Of a stretch of DNA of 36,508 nt, positions 16,656 to 24,689 are shown piece after piece (the stretch's first letter is position 1; the number at the start of each line of letters is the position of its first letter). The stretch comes from Alterluteimonas quercicellularis. Its GTDB lineage: Bacteria > Pseudomonadota > Gammaproteobacteria > Xanthomonadales > Xanthomonadaceae. The notes under the pieces are model-generated. The model saw nothing but the letters and a program-made list of their open reading frames with translations. It did no database searches and was not told the DNA's origin. The stretch is taken from contig NZ_JAIWPR010000060.1 of NCBI RefSeq assembly GCF_021191635.1, forward strand, positions 1-36,508. The letters are read 5' to 3'. A program made the translations under genes and the position numbers.

Positions 16656-19122
16656 AGCTCGAACACCATTCGCACTCGGCGATGTCGATGTCGTTGGAGC
16701 GCACGTAGTAGGTGGTCTTCAGGCCTTCCTTCCACGCGGTCATGTGCAGGTCGAGCAGGGTGCTGGCGCGGATGGTGCTGGGCACGTAGAAGTTGAAGCT
16801 CACCGACTGGTCGACGTGGCGCTGGCGGCGAGCGTTCTGGCGCACGCTTGCGAACTGGTCGACCTTGTAGGCGCCCTTCTCGTAGTACGGCCAGGTCTCC
16901 AGCGACAGGCCGGGCGCGGCCACGGGGCGGCGGTAGTCCTTCTTCTCCTCGTAGTAGAACGCGGAGTAGATCGGGTCGATCGACGCGGTGGAGCCGGCGA
17001 TCTGCGCGGTGGACATGTTCGGCGCCACCGCCACCAGCCAGCCGTTGCGCATGCCGTTGACACCGACCTGCGCGGCCAGCTCCAGCCACGCCGGCGAGTT
17101 GTAGTCGCGGTCGCGGAAGTAGGCGCCGGTGTGCCAGTCGCTGCCGGCGAACGCCGGGTAGACGCCCTTCTCCTTGGCCAGCGCCATGCTCGCCTGCACG
17201 GTGAGGTAGTTGATCCGCTCGTACAGCTCGTCGCTGTAGTCCTCGGCGGCGGGCGTGTTCCAGTGGATGCCCTTCTGCGCCAGCAGGTGGTGCCAGCCGA
17301 ACGTGCCCAGGCCGATCGCGCGGTACTTCTGGTTGGTGATCGTGGCCTGCGGCACCGGCAGCTGGTTGAGGTCGATGACGTTGTCGAGCATCCGCACCTG
17401 GATCGGGATCAGGCGCTCGAGCACGTCGGTGATCAGGTCGCCCTGGTCCTCCTGCGGCAGCACCGCGCGGCCGAGGTTGATCGAGGACAGGTTGCAGACC
17501 ACGAAGTCGCCGGCCTGCTTGGTGGTCACGATCTGGTTGCCGGAGATGATCTCCTGCATGAGCCGGGTCGGGCTCATGTTCTGGAGGATCTCGGTGCACA
17601 GGTTGGACGAGTACACCATGCCGGCGTGCTTGTTCGGGTTCTTCCGGTTGACCTCGTCGCGGTAGAACATGAACGGATTGCCGGTCTCCAGCTGGCTGAC
17701 CATGATCCGCTTGAAGATGTCGATCGCCTTGACCGTCTTGCGGCTGATGCGCTCGTCGGCGACCACTTCCTCGTACTTCTTGCGGAACGTGCCGTCGCCG
17801 CGCTTCTCGTCGAAGAAGTCCTGCAGGTACCAGCCCTTGATCCGCTTCACCTCGTGCGGATCGAACAGGTACCAGTCGCCGCGGCGCTCCACCGCCTCCA
17901 TGAAGAGGTCGGGGATGCAGACCGAGGTGAACACGTCGTGCGCGCGCAGGCGCTGGTCGCCGTTGTTCAGGCGCAGGTCCAGGAACGCCTCGATGTCGCG
18001 GTGCCAGATGTCGAGGTAGACCGCGACCGCGCCCTTGCGCTGGCCGAGCTGGTCCACCGACACGGCGGTGTTGTTGAGCTGCTTGATCCACGGCACCACG
18101 CCGCCCGAGGAGTTCGGTACGCCGCGGATCGCCGAGCCGGAGCTGCGCACGTAGCCCAGGTAGGCGCCGACGCCGCCGCCGCCCTTGGAGACGCGGGCGA
18201 TGTCGGTGTTGGAGTCGTAGATGCCCTGCAGGCTGTCGTCGACGGTGTCGATGAAGCACGACGACAGCTGCCCGCCGATCTTGCCGGCGTTCTGCAGCGT
18301 CGGCGTGGCGACGGTCATGTAGAGGTTGGACAGCGCCCAGTAGGCCTCGCCGACCAGCTGCATGCGGCGCTCGCGCGGCGACTCGTTCTGCATCAGGTAC
18401 AGCGCGATCGTCAGCCAGCGCTCCTGCGGCAGCTCGTACACCGCGCGGCTGGTGTCGGTGGCCAGGTAGCGCGTGGCCAGCAGGTACAGGCCGTTGTAGG
18501 CGAACAGCTTGTCGCGCTCCGGCTCGATCATGCGCCCGGCCTCCTGCAGCTCCTCCTTGGAGTAGGCGCGCAGGATGTCGTTGGAGTACACGTTGCGGTC
18601 GGCCAGGCTCTCCTGCAGGCCGACGTAGGAGCCGTACTTCTGCTCGGCGTCGTAGAAGCGGTTGCGGCTGGCGCGCTTGTACAGGCGGTGCAGGTACAGC
18701 CGCGCGGCGAACAGCTCCCACTCCGGCGCGGCCACGTCCACGCGGGCCTCGGCCTCGCGGATCAGGTGGTCGACCAGGTCGTCGGCGTTGACCGACTCCT
18801 TGCGCTCGACGAAGCCGAACACGCTGCGCTTGTAGTCGGCGATGTCGAGCTGCGGGAACTCGGCATGCGCGCGGTCGATGCTGCCCTCCAGGCGGGCGCG
18901 GTCGTAGGGCATGCGGCGGTTGCCGGCTTCCTTGGTGATCCAGGTGGAGACCGTGGCCGGGTCGGGGCCCTCGTGCGCGCGGGCGCGCGCCTGCGGAGGC
19001 GCGGGCACGGCGTCGTCGGCGTCGAGGGCGCCGTCGGCACGCGGCGCGGCGACCGGGGAGGGGGTGCCGGCGTCGGCGCCGGGGGCGGCGGTCGGGGCGG
19101 CGAGGGTGTCGTGGGTGTTCAT
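16654..19122 (-). CDS. nrdA: Ribonucleoside-diphosphate reductase class Ia, alpha subunit
   Basis: An 822-residue R1 subunit. The first 50 residues are an Ala/Pro-rich extension, followed by an ATP-cone (about 57-150) for allosteric activity control. The catalytic residues are present: Cys289 (SSCFIDT), Asn507/Cys509/Glu511 (SNLCTEI), Cys543 (VVCNLSS) and the radical-transfer pair TTYYVRS. The C-terminal redox pair is Cys817/Cys820 (CEWC). ATG 19122 has GGAG 5 nt upstream (19128-19131). It makes deoxynucleotides aerobically without B12. Control is layered: a promoter with two NrdR boxes and a DnaA box, then a 370-nt leader holding a cobalamin riboswitch. Confidence 0.96.
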   Translation of the reverse strand: MNTHDTLAAPTAAPGADAGTPSPVAAPRADGALDADDAVPAPPQARARAHEGPDPATVSTWITKEAGNRRMPYDRARLEGSIDRAHAEFPQLDIADYKRSVFGFVERKESVNADDLVDHLIREAEARVDVAAPEWELFAARLYLHRLYKRASRNRFYDAEQKYGSYVGLQESLADRNVYSNDILRAYSKEELQEAGRMIEPERDKLFAYNGLYLLATRYLATDTSRAVYELPQERWLTIALYLMQNESPRERRMQLVGEAYWALSNLYMTVATPTLQNAGKIGGQLSSCFIDTVDDSLQGIYDSNTDIARVSKGGGGVGAYLGYVRSSGSAIRGVPNSSGGVVPWIKQLNNTAVSVDQLGQRKGAVAVYLDIWHRDIEAFLDLRLNNGDQRLRAHDVFTSVCIPDLFMEAVERRGDWYLFDPHEVKRIKGWYLQDFFDEKRGDGTFRKKYEEVVADERISRKTVKAIDIFKRIMVSQLETGNPFMFYRDEVNRKNPNKHAGMVYSSNLCTEILQNMSPTRLMQEIISGNQIVTTKQAGDFVVCNLSSINLGRAVLPQEDQGDLITDVLERLIPIQVRMLDNVIDLNQLPVPQATITNQKYRAIGLGTFGWHHLLAQKGIHWNTPAAEDYSDELYERINYLTVQASMALAKEKGVYPAFAGSDWHTGAYFRDRDYNSPAWLELAAQVGVNGMRNGWLVAVAPNMSTAQIAGSTASIDPIYSAFYYEEKKDYRRPVAAPGLSLETWPYYEKGAYKVDQFASVRQNARRQRHVDQSVSFNFYVPSTIRASTLLDLHMTAWKEGLKTTYYVRSNDIDIAECEWCSS

Positions 19123-19283
19123 GCGTACTCCAGGGCGTGCGCACGCTGTCGCCCCGTCCGCTGGGGCGGCAGCCGGCGGCGGAAGACGGGCGGGAAACGC
19201 GGCGTCGCCTGCGACGCGGCGGCCGACAGGCCCCCGCGCGATGCGTCGCCAGCCATCCCCTCCCGGAGATCCTTGGGCCGGCA

Positions 19284-19305
19284 CCGCGCGTCGTGCTTCG
19301 CGCGG
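19284..19305 (-). promoter_or_regulatory. Hairpin just downstream of the nrdA riboswitch
   Basis: On the minus strand CCGCGCG (19305-19299) and CGCGCGG (19290-19284) pair perfectly around an 8-nt loop, starting 2 nt after the aptamer P1 stem. Its position mirrors the first hairpin after the mmsA riboswitch. It is a candidate part of the expression platform. It has no T-tract, so intrinsic termination is not supported. A further 160 nt of leader separates it from the nrdA ATG. Confidence 0.45.
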
Positions 19306-19307
19306 CC

Positions 19308-19493
19308 GTCGGAAGGGCTGCGGACTCACGGGCCGGGGGCGTCCCCCGGGGTCGCCGACGCCCGGGCCCGGGTGTGACCCGGATCCCGGAACGGCGAGAC
19401 CGTTCCCCGATTACCGCTGGGCAGTGCCGGATTGGCCGTGGGGCGTCACCGGGCTTCCCTCATGATCCGGCGGTGGTGGCCGCCGGACCCGAC
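19308..19493 (-). promoter_or_regulatory. Cobalamin riboswitch (diverged) in the nrdA leader
   Basis: Read on the minus strand, conserved blocks occur in order. P1 is GTCGG (19493-19489) pairing with CCGAC (19312-19308). P2 is CCGGCGG-CCACCA-CCGCCGG. ATCATGAGGGAAGCCCGGTG and AATCCGGCACTGCCCAGCGGTAA follow. The B12-box region is diverged (GGTCACACC), and the closing AGTCCGCAGCCCTTCCGAC lines up base for base with the E. coli btuB 3' end. An extra 7-bp hairpin, GGAACGG/CCGTTCC, sits in the peripheral arm. The aptamer begins at the predicted transcription start. Known class Ia nrd operons with this riboswitch are usually repressed by adenosylcobalamin when class II NrdJ is also encoded. Confidence 0.85.
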
Positions 19494-19495
19494 AA

Positions 19496-19511
19496 ACACA
19501 ACATAGTGGGG
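19496..19511. promoter_or_regulatory. NrdR box, promoter-proximal
   Basis: Core CAACATAGTG (19499-19508) matches 8 of 10 of the NrdR core consensus CwAtATaTwG and overlaps the nrdA -10 element. Its centre is 32 bp from that of the second box at 19528-19543, the three-turn spacing typical of paired NrdR sites. Binding here by ATP/dATP-loaded NrdR would block RNA polymerase. Confidence 0.7.
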
Positions 19512-19528
19512 TCGGGGCGAGCCGTCAA
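19500..19528 (-). promoter_or_regulatory. nrdA promoter
   Basis: On the minus strand TTGACG (19528-19523, 5 of 6) and TATGTT (19505-19500, 4 of 6) are 17 nt apart. The predicted start near 19493 is the first base of riboswitch P1. The -10 lies within one NrdR box and the -35 touches the other. Confidence 0.7.
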
Positions 19529-19543
19529 TCGAAAATGTTGTGG
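19528..19543. promoter_or_regulatory. NrdR box, distal, overlapping the -35 edge
   Basis: Core GAAAATGTTG (19531-19540), 7 of 10 to consensus when read as CAACATTTTC on the minus strand. It is weaker than the proximal box, but the 32-bp centre-to-centre distance supports it. It overlaps the DnaA box at its far end. Confidence 0.6.
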
Positions 19544-19547
19544 ATAA
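19539..19547 (-). promoter_or_regulatory. DnaA box upstream of nrdA
   Basis: TTATCCACA on the minus strand (TGTGGATAA on plus), an exact match to the DnaA consensus. It shares 5 bp with the distal NrdR box. DnaA control of nrdAB is established in E. coli, linking dNTP supply to replication initiation; the same link is inferred here. Confidence 0.7.
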
Positions 19548-19745
19548 GCTGGGGGTAGCGTGTGGCCTCGGCGGGTCTCCGGATAGGCGGCGCCGCGGCC
19601 CGCCGGCATGCGCCGGCGACCTGTCGCGGGAGCCGCGGGCGGACTGGTCTCGACGTTCCATGAGACGATCCCGGGGCCACGAAACGCCCACGGGACCGGC
19701 ATGATGCATCGGGCCACGTGAATGCCGCTGCATGCGCGGACCGGC

Positions 19746-19774
19746 TTGGACGCGGTGCCGGCCGACGCCACACT
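19746..19774 (+). promoter_or_regulatory. Candidate promoter giving a leaderless mRNA for the kinase gene
   Basis: TTGGAC (19746-19751) and CACACT (19769-19774) are 17 nt apart. The ATG at 19781 lies where transcription would begin, and no ribosome binding site precedes it. The motif scores are modest, and the arrangement is the main argument. Confidence 0.3.
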
Positions 19775-19780
19775 GGCGCC

Positions 19781-20614
19781 ATGCCCGTCCCGCATGCCCC
19801 CGGATCCGAGGCGGTCGAGGCCCTGGCCGCGCGGCTGCCGGGCGACGGCGTGCACCGCTGCACGTTCGAGGGTCGCCCGGCCGTCGCCAAGCGCCGCGAC
19901 GGCGCGCCGCCGGGCTGGTTCGAGGCCGAGGCGCACGGGTTGCGCACCCTGGCCGCCGTGCCCGGCGGCCTGCGCGTGGCGCGGGTGCTGGCGTGCCGGC
20001 CCGGCCTGCTGTTGCTGGAGGACCTGGGCCGCGGCCGCCCCGGTCCGGGCGATTGGGCCCGCGCCGGCGAGGCGCTGGCCCGCCAGCACGCCGTGCACGC
20101 GCCGCGCTTCGGCTTCGACCGCGACGGCTGGTGCGGCGACGGCGCCCAGGACAACGCCCCCGACGACGACGGCTGGCGCTTCTTCGCCCGCCGCCGGCTG
20201 TGGCCGCAGGCGCGGCGCGCCGCCGAGGCCGGGCGCCTGGCGGCGGCCGACCTCGGCCGGGTGGAGCGGCTGTGCGCACGGCTGCCGGACCGGGTGCCGC
20301 CGCAGCCGGCCTCGCTGCTGCACGGAGACCTGTGGACCGGCAACCTCCACCCCTGCGCCGGCGGCGCGCTCGCGCTGATCGACGCCGCCGCCGTGCACTA
20401 CGGCTGGGCCGAGGCCGAACTGGCGATGCTGACCCTGTTCGGCTCGCCGCCGCCGGCCTTCTTCGACGCCTACGCCGCCGCCGGCGCGGTGGCGGCGGAC
20501 TGGCGCGAGCGCGCGCCGGTCTACAACCTCTACCACTTGCTCAACCACCTCAACCTGTTCGGCGCCGGCTATCTGGGCGCCGTGCGCGAGGCGCTGCGCG
20601 AGGCCGGCGGGTAG
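19781..20614 (+). CDS. Fructosamine kinase family protein
   Basis: A 277-residue protein of the fructosamine/ketosamine-3-kinase family (aminoglycoside-phosphotransferase fold). It has the ATP-binding lysine region RPAVAKRRDG, a hinge LLLLEDLGRG, the catalytic loop LLHGDLWTGNLHP and a metal-binding LIDAAAVHYGWAEAELAML in place of the DFG-like Asp segment. Members phosphorylate fructosamine or ribulosamine adducts on proteins, so that the sugar detaches, a protein-deglycation repair role. Length is typical (about 290). The start at 19781 avoids a longer N-terminus that is not family-like. It is divergent from nrdA across a 658-nt interval that holds mainly nrdA control signals. Confidence 0.88.
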   Translation: MPVPHAPGSEAVEALAARLPGDGVHRCTFEGRPAVAKRRDGAPPGWFEAEAHGLRTLAAVPGGLRVARVLACRPGLLLLEDLGRGRPGPGDWARAGEALARQHAVHAPRFGFDRDGWCGDGAQDNAPDDDGWRFFARRRLWPQARRAAEAGRLAAADLGRVERLCARLPDRVPPQPASLLHGDLWTGNLHPCAGGALALIDAAAVHYGWAEAELAMLTLFGSPPPAFFDAYAAAGAVAADWRERAPVYNLYHLLNHLNLFGAGYLGAVREALREAGG

Positions 20615-20630
20615 CCCGGTCGCCATCGGG

Positions 20631-20843
20631 GCGTCCCGGCCTGCGCTCTCGCAGGAGCGCGCTGGCGCGCGACGCTTTGCTGCGGGTGCCGGAAGCGGCG
20701 GTGCCGTCCGCCGTCCGCCCGCGCCCGCGCGTGGGGACGCGTTCCTCGTCTGCCGCGGGTCCGGTAGCACCTGGCCCGGTCGCGCGCGAGCGCGCTCCTA
20801 CAAGGGAGCGTCCCGGCCTGCGCTCTCGCGCGAGCGCGCTCCT
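20631..20843. repeat. Inverted REP composite (copy C) flanked by a 22-bp direct repeat
   Basis: The composite at 20651-20801 is the inverse of copies A and B; its left head is degenerate (GCAGGAG instead of GTAGGAG). A perfect 22-bp direct repeat beginning GCGTCCCGGCCTGCG occurs at 20631-20652 and again at 20808-20829, directly flanking the composite. The second copy runs into another half-REP (CGAGCGCGCTCCTG, to about 20843). It occupies the whole gap between two convergent genes. Confidence 0.8.
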
Positions 20844-20862
20844 GCTGGAGCGGACGGAGGAT

Positions 20863-21891
20863 TCATGCCGGGGGCGGGGCGGGCTCGTGTCGCCGGCGCT
20901 CCGCGCCCGTGGCGCGGCCGGCCGATGCGCGCCAGGCGGCCCAGTCCGGCGGCGGGTGCGGCAGCGGTTCGCCCAGCTCGAGCAGCCGGCGCAGTTCCAC
21001 CGTGTCGAAGTGCGGGGCGAGCGCCTGCACCAGGGCGAAGCCGAAGTCGCGCAGCAAGCGATCGCGGCGCAGCAGCAGCCAGGTGGTGCATTCGGGCAGC
21101 AGGCCGGGGGCCATCGGCGGGGCGACCAGGTCCTCGTCGTCCTCGAGCGTCATCTCGGCCACGATGCCGACGCCGAGCCCGGCGCGCACGTAGGTGCGGA
21201 TGAGTTCGCCGTCGCGGGCGGTGACCGCCACCTGCGCCGCCAGGCCGGCGGCGGCGAAGGCGCGTTGCAGGGAGGAGGCCGGGTCGCGGCTGGACTCGTA
21301 GCTGACCAGCGCCGTGCCGGCCAGGTCCTGCAGCCGCAGCGGCCGGCCGAGCCCGGCCAGCGGGTGCCCGTGCGGCACCAGCACGCGCCGCCGCCAGCGG
21401 TACAGCGGCACCGCCACGGATTCCGGCGGCGGCTCGCCGGTGCCGCTCAGGATCGCCAGCTCCACCTGCCCCGCCGCCAGCTGCCGCAGCGATTCGGCGT
21501 CGCCGCCGGGCGCCACGTGCACCGCCACGTCGGGGAACTGCCGCTTCAGGCTGCGCAGCGCGCCCGGCAGGGCGTGCCGGGCCTGGGTGTGGGTGGTGGC
21601 GATGCGCAGCAGGCCCTGGCGCTCGCGGCGCAGGTTGTCGGCCAGCGACTGGATGTTCTGGCTCTCGGCCAGCAGCCGGCGCGCGTGCACCAGCACCCGC
21701 CCGCCTTCCTCGGTCAGCGCGGTCAGCGCGCGCCCGCGGCGGGTGAACAGCAGGAAGCCGAGCGCGCCCTCCAGCTGCCCGAGCTGCTTGGACAGCCCGG
21801 ACTGGGTGGCGTGCAGGCGCTGCGCGGCCAGGGTGATGTTGTAGCCGCAGTCGACGATCGTCACGAAGCTGCGCAGCTGCGTGAGCGTCAC
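20863..21891 (-). CDS. LysR-family regulator, CysB-like
   Basis: A 342-residue regulator read from GTG 21891, chosen because GGAG lies 7 nt upstream and the helix-turn-helix then begins at residue 2. An ATG at 21939 is an alternative. The N-terminal helix-turn-helix (LTQLRSFVTIVDCGYNITLAAQRLHATQSGLSKQL, seen from about residue 3 to 37) and the following QLEGALGFLLFTRRGRAL match the CysB/Cbl group. TTHTQARHALPGAL also fits CysB-type effector domains, which sense O-acetylserine or sulfate-related ligands. The C-terminus is a low-complexity Arg/Ala tail. It follows the peptidase on the same strand after 132 nt. Whether it regulates the receptor/peptidase pair or sulfur genes elsewhere is not evident. 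Confidence 0.88.
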   Translation of the reverse strand: MTLTQLRSFVTIVDCGYNITLAAQRLHATQSGLSKQLGQLEGALGFLLFTRRGRALTALTEEGGRVLVHARRLLAESQNIQSLADNLRRERQGLLRIATTHTQARHALPGALRSLKRQFPDVAVHVAPGGDAESLRQLAAGQVELAILSGTGEPPPESVAVPLYRWRRRVLVPHGHPLAGLGRPLRLQDLAGTALVSYESSRDPASSLQRAFAAAGLAAQVAVTARDGELIRTYVRAGLGVGIVAEMTLEDDEDLVAPPMAPGLLPECTTWLLLRRDRLLRDFGFALVQALAPHFDTVELRRLLELGEPLPHPPPDWAAWRASAGRATGAERRRHEPAPPPA

Positions 21892-22023
21892 GTCGGCGCT
21901 CCGGCGCGGGCGCGGCGGTGGGTGGCGGGCATCATCCATCCGATCATCGGGCAAGTCCGCGCGGGCGCCGTCCCGCGCGGGGCAACACTGTGTGTCGGGG
22001 CGTTCCCTGCCCATGCGGGATGC

Positions 22024-24618
22024 CTAGCGCCGCGACGCGGGCGCGAGATGTTCGGCGAGGAACAGCCCGTTGACGAGCAGGCGTTCGGTGCCGAGCCAGT
22101 ACTTGCGGTGCGCCGGGTCGTCGGCGAACAGCACCACGGTGCCCGCGCCTGCGCGCGCCACCTGCGCCCAGGTCGAGCCCGCCGCCGAGCGGCGCAGCGC
22201 TTCGGGCAGGTAGCCGTTGACCAGCGGCGCGTCGTCGATGCGCACGACGTTCGAGAACGCGTCGGCGGCGGGCGGCAGGGTCACGTCGGTCTCCTTGTTG
22301 ACGAAGATGTCCCGGCGCGGCACGCCGAAGGCCAGCGGATGGGTGACGTCGGCGTCGGCGGAGAGCAGGTTGCCGGCGCTGCGCTGCTCGGCCAGCACGT
22401 CGCGGCGCTCGGCGAAGTCGCGCCGCGCGGCGTCGTCGCCGCCGGCCGCGTCGCCGGCGCCCGCCGCGCCGCCGCGGCGCGGGCCGGCCAGGCCCTTCTC
22501 GATCGCCCAGCGCGAGGCGGTGCCGAAGGTCACCAGCGAACCGCCGCCCTCGATCCAGCGCTTGAGCGCCTCCACCGTGGCCTCGCTCCAGTCGCCGTAC
22601 TGGCCGCCGGCGAGCACGATGCTGGTGTAGGCGCCGAGCGGCACGCGCGCGAGCTGCGCGGGGTCGAGCCGCGTGGCCGGCCAGCGCAGGCGCTCGCTGA
22701 GCGCGAACCAGGTGGAGCCGATCTCGGTGGCGTTGACGCCCTGGCCCATCACCAGCGCGATCTTCGGTGCGCGCAGCGGCTTGACGTTGTCGCTGCCGAG
22801 GTCGATGCCGGCCGCGCTCTGCCCGGTGGACAGCGCGTGGGCGACCACGCCGGCCTCGCGCGCGGCCGCGTCCACGGCCGCCTGCAGCGCGTCGGCGTCG
22901 AGCGGCTGGCCGGCCACCGGCACCACCAGGGTGCCGCGGCCGAAGGCGGTCTCGCCGCCGGCGGTGCGGGCGGTGAACGGCTCGAAGGCGGCGCGCACGC
23001 GCACGTCCTGCGCCAGCAGCGCGGCCAGCACGCGCGGGGCCTCGTAGTCGCGCCAGTCGACCGCGTAGGCGTAACCGGCGCGGCCGCCGGAGACGCCGCC
23101 GGCCGCGGGCGGCAGCTCGACGATGGCTTCGCCGGTGGCCAGCGCCCGGCGCGAGCGCGCGACCTGGATGCCGTAGGCGTGCGCGATCGCGTAGGAGGTG
23201 CTGCCGTAGACGCTGCCGCGCACTTCCGGCGTCTCCTCGAAGATCGAGTGCACCAGCCGGAACTGCGGCTGCGCCGACGGCACCACGTAGGCGCTGCCCG
23301 GCTCGAAGCGCCGGCCGTCGATCTCCAGCGGCGCGGGCAGCGCATGCACGCGGATGCGGTGCTGCAGCAGCAGGTCGAGCAGGCGGCGGGTCAGCCCGGG
23401 GTCGTGGGCGTCGCCGAACACGAACGCGGCGTGGCGGTGGCGGCGGCCCTGCTCGACGGCGGAGCGGAAGAAGTCCTTCTGCAGCGCGAGCAGGCCGGCC
23501 TTCTCGGCGACCGCGCCGCGCACCGTGGCCAGGCCGGTGGCGACCTGGTTGCGCACGGTGAAGCGGAACTCCAGCGGGCCCGAGGCCGTGTCCTGCACCA
23601 GCCCGCGCGAGCTGGCCTGCTCCACGGTGACGCCCACGCCGCCGTGGAAGTCGGGGTAGGTGGAGCCGTACACCGGCGAGAAGTTGTCGAAGTTCTCGCG
23701 CGTGTAGTACAGCGAGCCCAGCGCGTCGAGGCCTTCGGCGTGGTAGCGCGCCAGGGTCACGTTGAAGTCGTAGGAGGCCTGCGGCAGCAGCGGGCTGTGC
23801 ATGCTCGAGGGCGAGGGCTCGAAGTAGTAGGTGCTGCCCGAGCCCATCTCGTGGAAGTCGATCTGCACGTTGGGCAGCCACTGGTGGAACACCGCCAGCT
23901 TGGCGCGGGTCTCGCGCTGGGTCACGGCGAGCCAGTCGCGGTTGAGGTCGGTGAAGTAGTGGTTGCTGCGGCCGTTGGGGAAGGGCTCCACGTGCTCCTT
24001 GTCCACCGGGTCGGCCACCGGCGGATTCGACTTCCAGGCGTTGTGCCAGTTGGCGGCGCGGTCGCGGCCGTCGGGGTTCTGCGCCGGGTCGATCAGCACG
24101 ATCGCCTCCTCCAGCCAGCGCCGGGTCTGCGCCGAGCGGCTGGCGGCCAGGTAGTAGGCGGTCAGCAGCGCGGCCTCGCCGCTGGAGGTCTCGTTGCCGT
24201 GCACGCTGTAGTACAGCCCCACCACCACCGGCACCTGCGCCGGGTCGGCGTCGGGCGCGCCCGGGTCGGCCAGGGTGGCGTGGGCGCGGCGCAGGTCCTC
24301 CAGCCGCGCGTGGTTGCCGGCGGAGGTGATCACCACCGCGGCCAGCGGCCGCTCCTCGTAGCTGCGCCCGATCTCCTGCAGGCTCACCCGGTCGGAGACG
24401 CGCGCCAGCTCGCGGAAGTAGTCCAGCAGGCGGTCGTGGCGGGTGTAGTGGCTGCCGATCGGGTAGCCCAGGAACTGCTCGGGCGTGGGCACCGCGGGGT
24501 CGAGGTCGGCGCCGGCGGCGTCGGGGAAGTAGTAGGCGGTCTGCGCGGGCAGGGCGAAGGGCGACAGCAGGACGGCGGCCAGCAGCAGGCGGCGCGCGGC
24601 GGAGAGCAGGGACGGCAT
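22024..24618 (-). CDS. Secreted M14-family zinc metallocarboxypeptidase
   Basis: An 864-residue exported peptidase. A signal peptide (RRLLLAAVLLSPFALPAQ) precedes an M14 domain. The zinc ligands are His140 and Glu143 in SVHGNETSSGE and His256 in IDFHEMGSG; the substrate-binding NPDGRDR follows at about 181; the catalytic Glu is probably Glu333 in GVTVEQASS. The second half (from about 540) is a class I glutamine-amidotransferase-like fold region (IVLAGGQYGDWSEATVEALKRWIEGGGSLVTFGTA) without an obvious catalytic cysteine. This M14 plus GATase-like arrangement is seen in large secreted peptidases of the group. It lies 71 nt downstream of a TonB-dependent receptor, suggesting digestion of peptides and uptake of the products. 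Confidence 0.92.
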   Translation of the reverse strand: MPSLLSAARRLLLAAVLLSPFALPAQTAYYFPDAAGADLDPAVPTPEQFLGYPIGSHYTRHDRLLDYFRELARVSDRVSLQEIGRSYEERPLAAVVITSAGNHARLEDLRRAHATLADPGAPDADPAQVPVVVGLYYSVHGNETSSGEAALLTAYYLAASRSAQTRRWLEEAIVLIDPAQNPDGRDRAANWHNAWKSNPPVADPVDKEHVEPFPNGRSNHYFTDLNRDWLAVTQRETRAKLAVFHQWLPNVQIDFHEMGSGSTYYFEPSPSSMHSPLLPQASYDFNVTLARYHAEGLDALGSLYYTRENFDNFSPVYGSTYPDFHGGVGVTVEQASSRGLVQDTASGPLEFRFTVRNQVATGLATVRGAVAEKAGLLALQKDFFRSAVEQGRRHRHAAFVFGDAHDPGLTRRLLDLLLQHRIRVHALPAPLEIDGRRFEPGSAYVVPSAQPQFRLVHSIFEETPEVRGSVYGSTSYAIAHAYGIQVARSRRALATGEAIVELPPAAGGVSGGRAGYAYAVDWRDYEAPRVLAALLAQDVRVRAAFEPFTARTAGGETAFGRGTLVVPVAGQPLDADALQAAVDAAAREAGVVAHALSTGQSAAGIDLGSDNVKPLRAPKIALVMGQGVNATEIGSTWFALSERLRWPATRLDPAQLARVPLGAYTSIVLAGGQYGDWSEATVEALKRWIEGGGSLVTFGTASRWAIEKGLAGPRRGGAAGAGDAAGGDDAARRDFAERRDVLAEQRSAGNLLSADADVTHPLAFGVPRRDIFVNKETDVTLPPAADAFSNVVRIDDAPLVNGYLPEALRRSAAGSTWAQVARAGAGTVVLFADDPAHRKYWLGTERLLVNGLFLAEHLAPASRR

Positions 24619-24653
24619 GGCGGTTCCGTGAGAACGTGCTGGGACGGGCGGGG

Positions 24654-24680
24654 CGGGCGTGCCGGACGGGGGCACGCCCG
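24654..24680 (-). other. Stem-loop between TonB receptor and peptidase genes
   Basis: CGGGCGTGCC (24654-24663) and GGCACGCCCG (24671-24680) form a perfect 10-bp stem with a 7-nt loop, starting 9 nt after the receptor stop. No T-tract follows on the minus strand. It may lower read-through into the peptidase gene or stabilise the receptor mRNA. Confidence 0.5.
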
Positions 24681-24689
24681 CGGCGCGGG

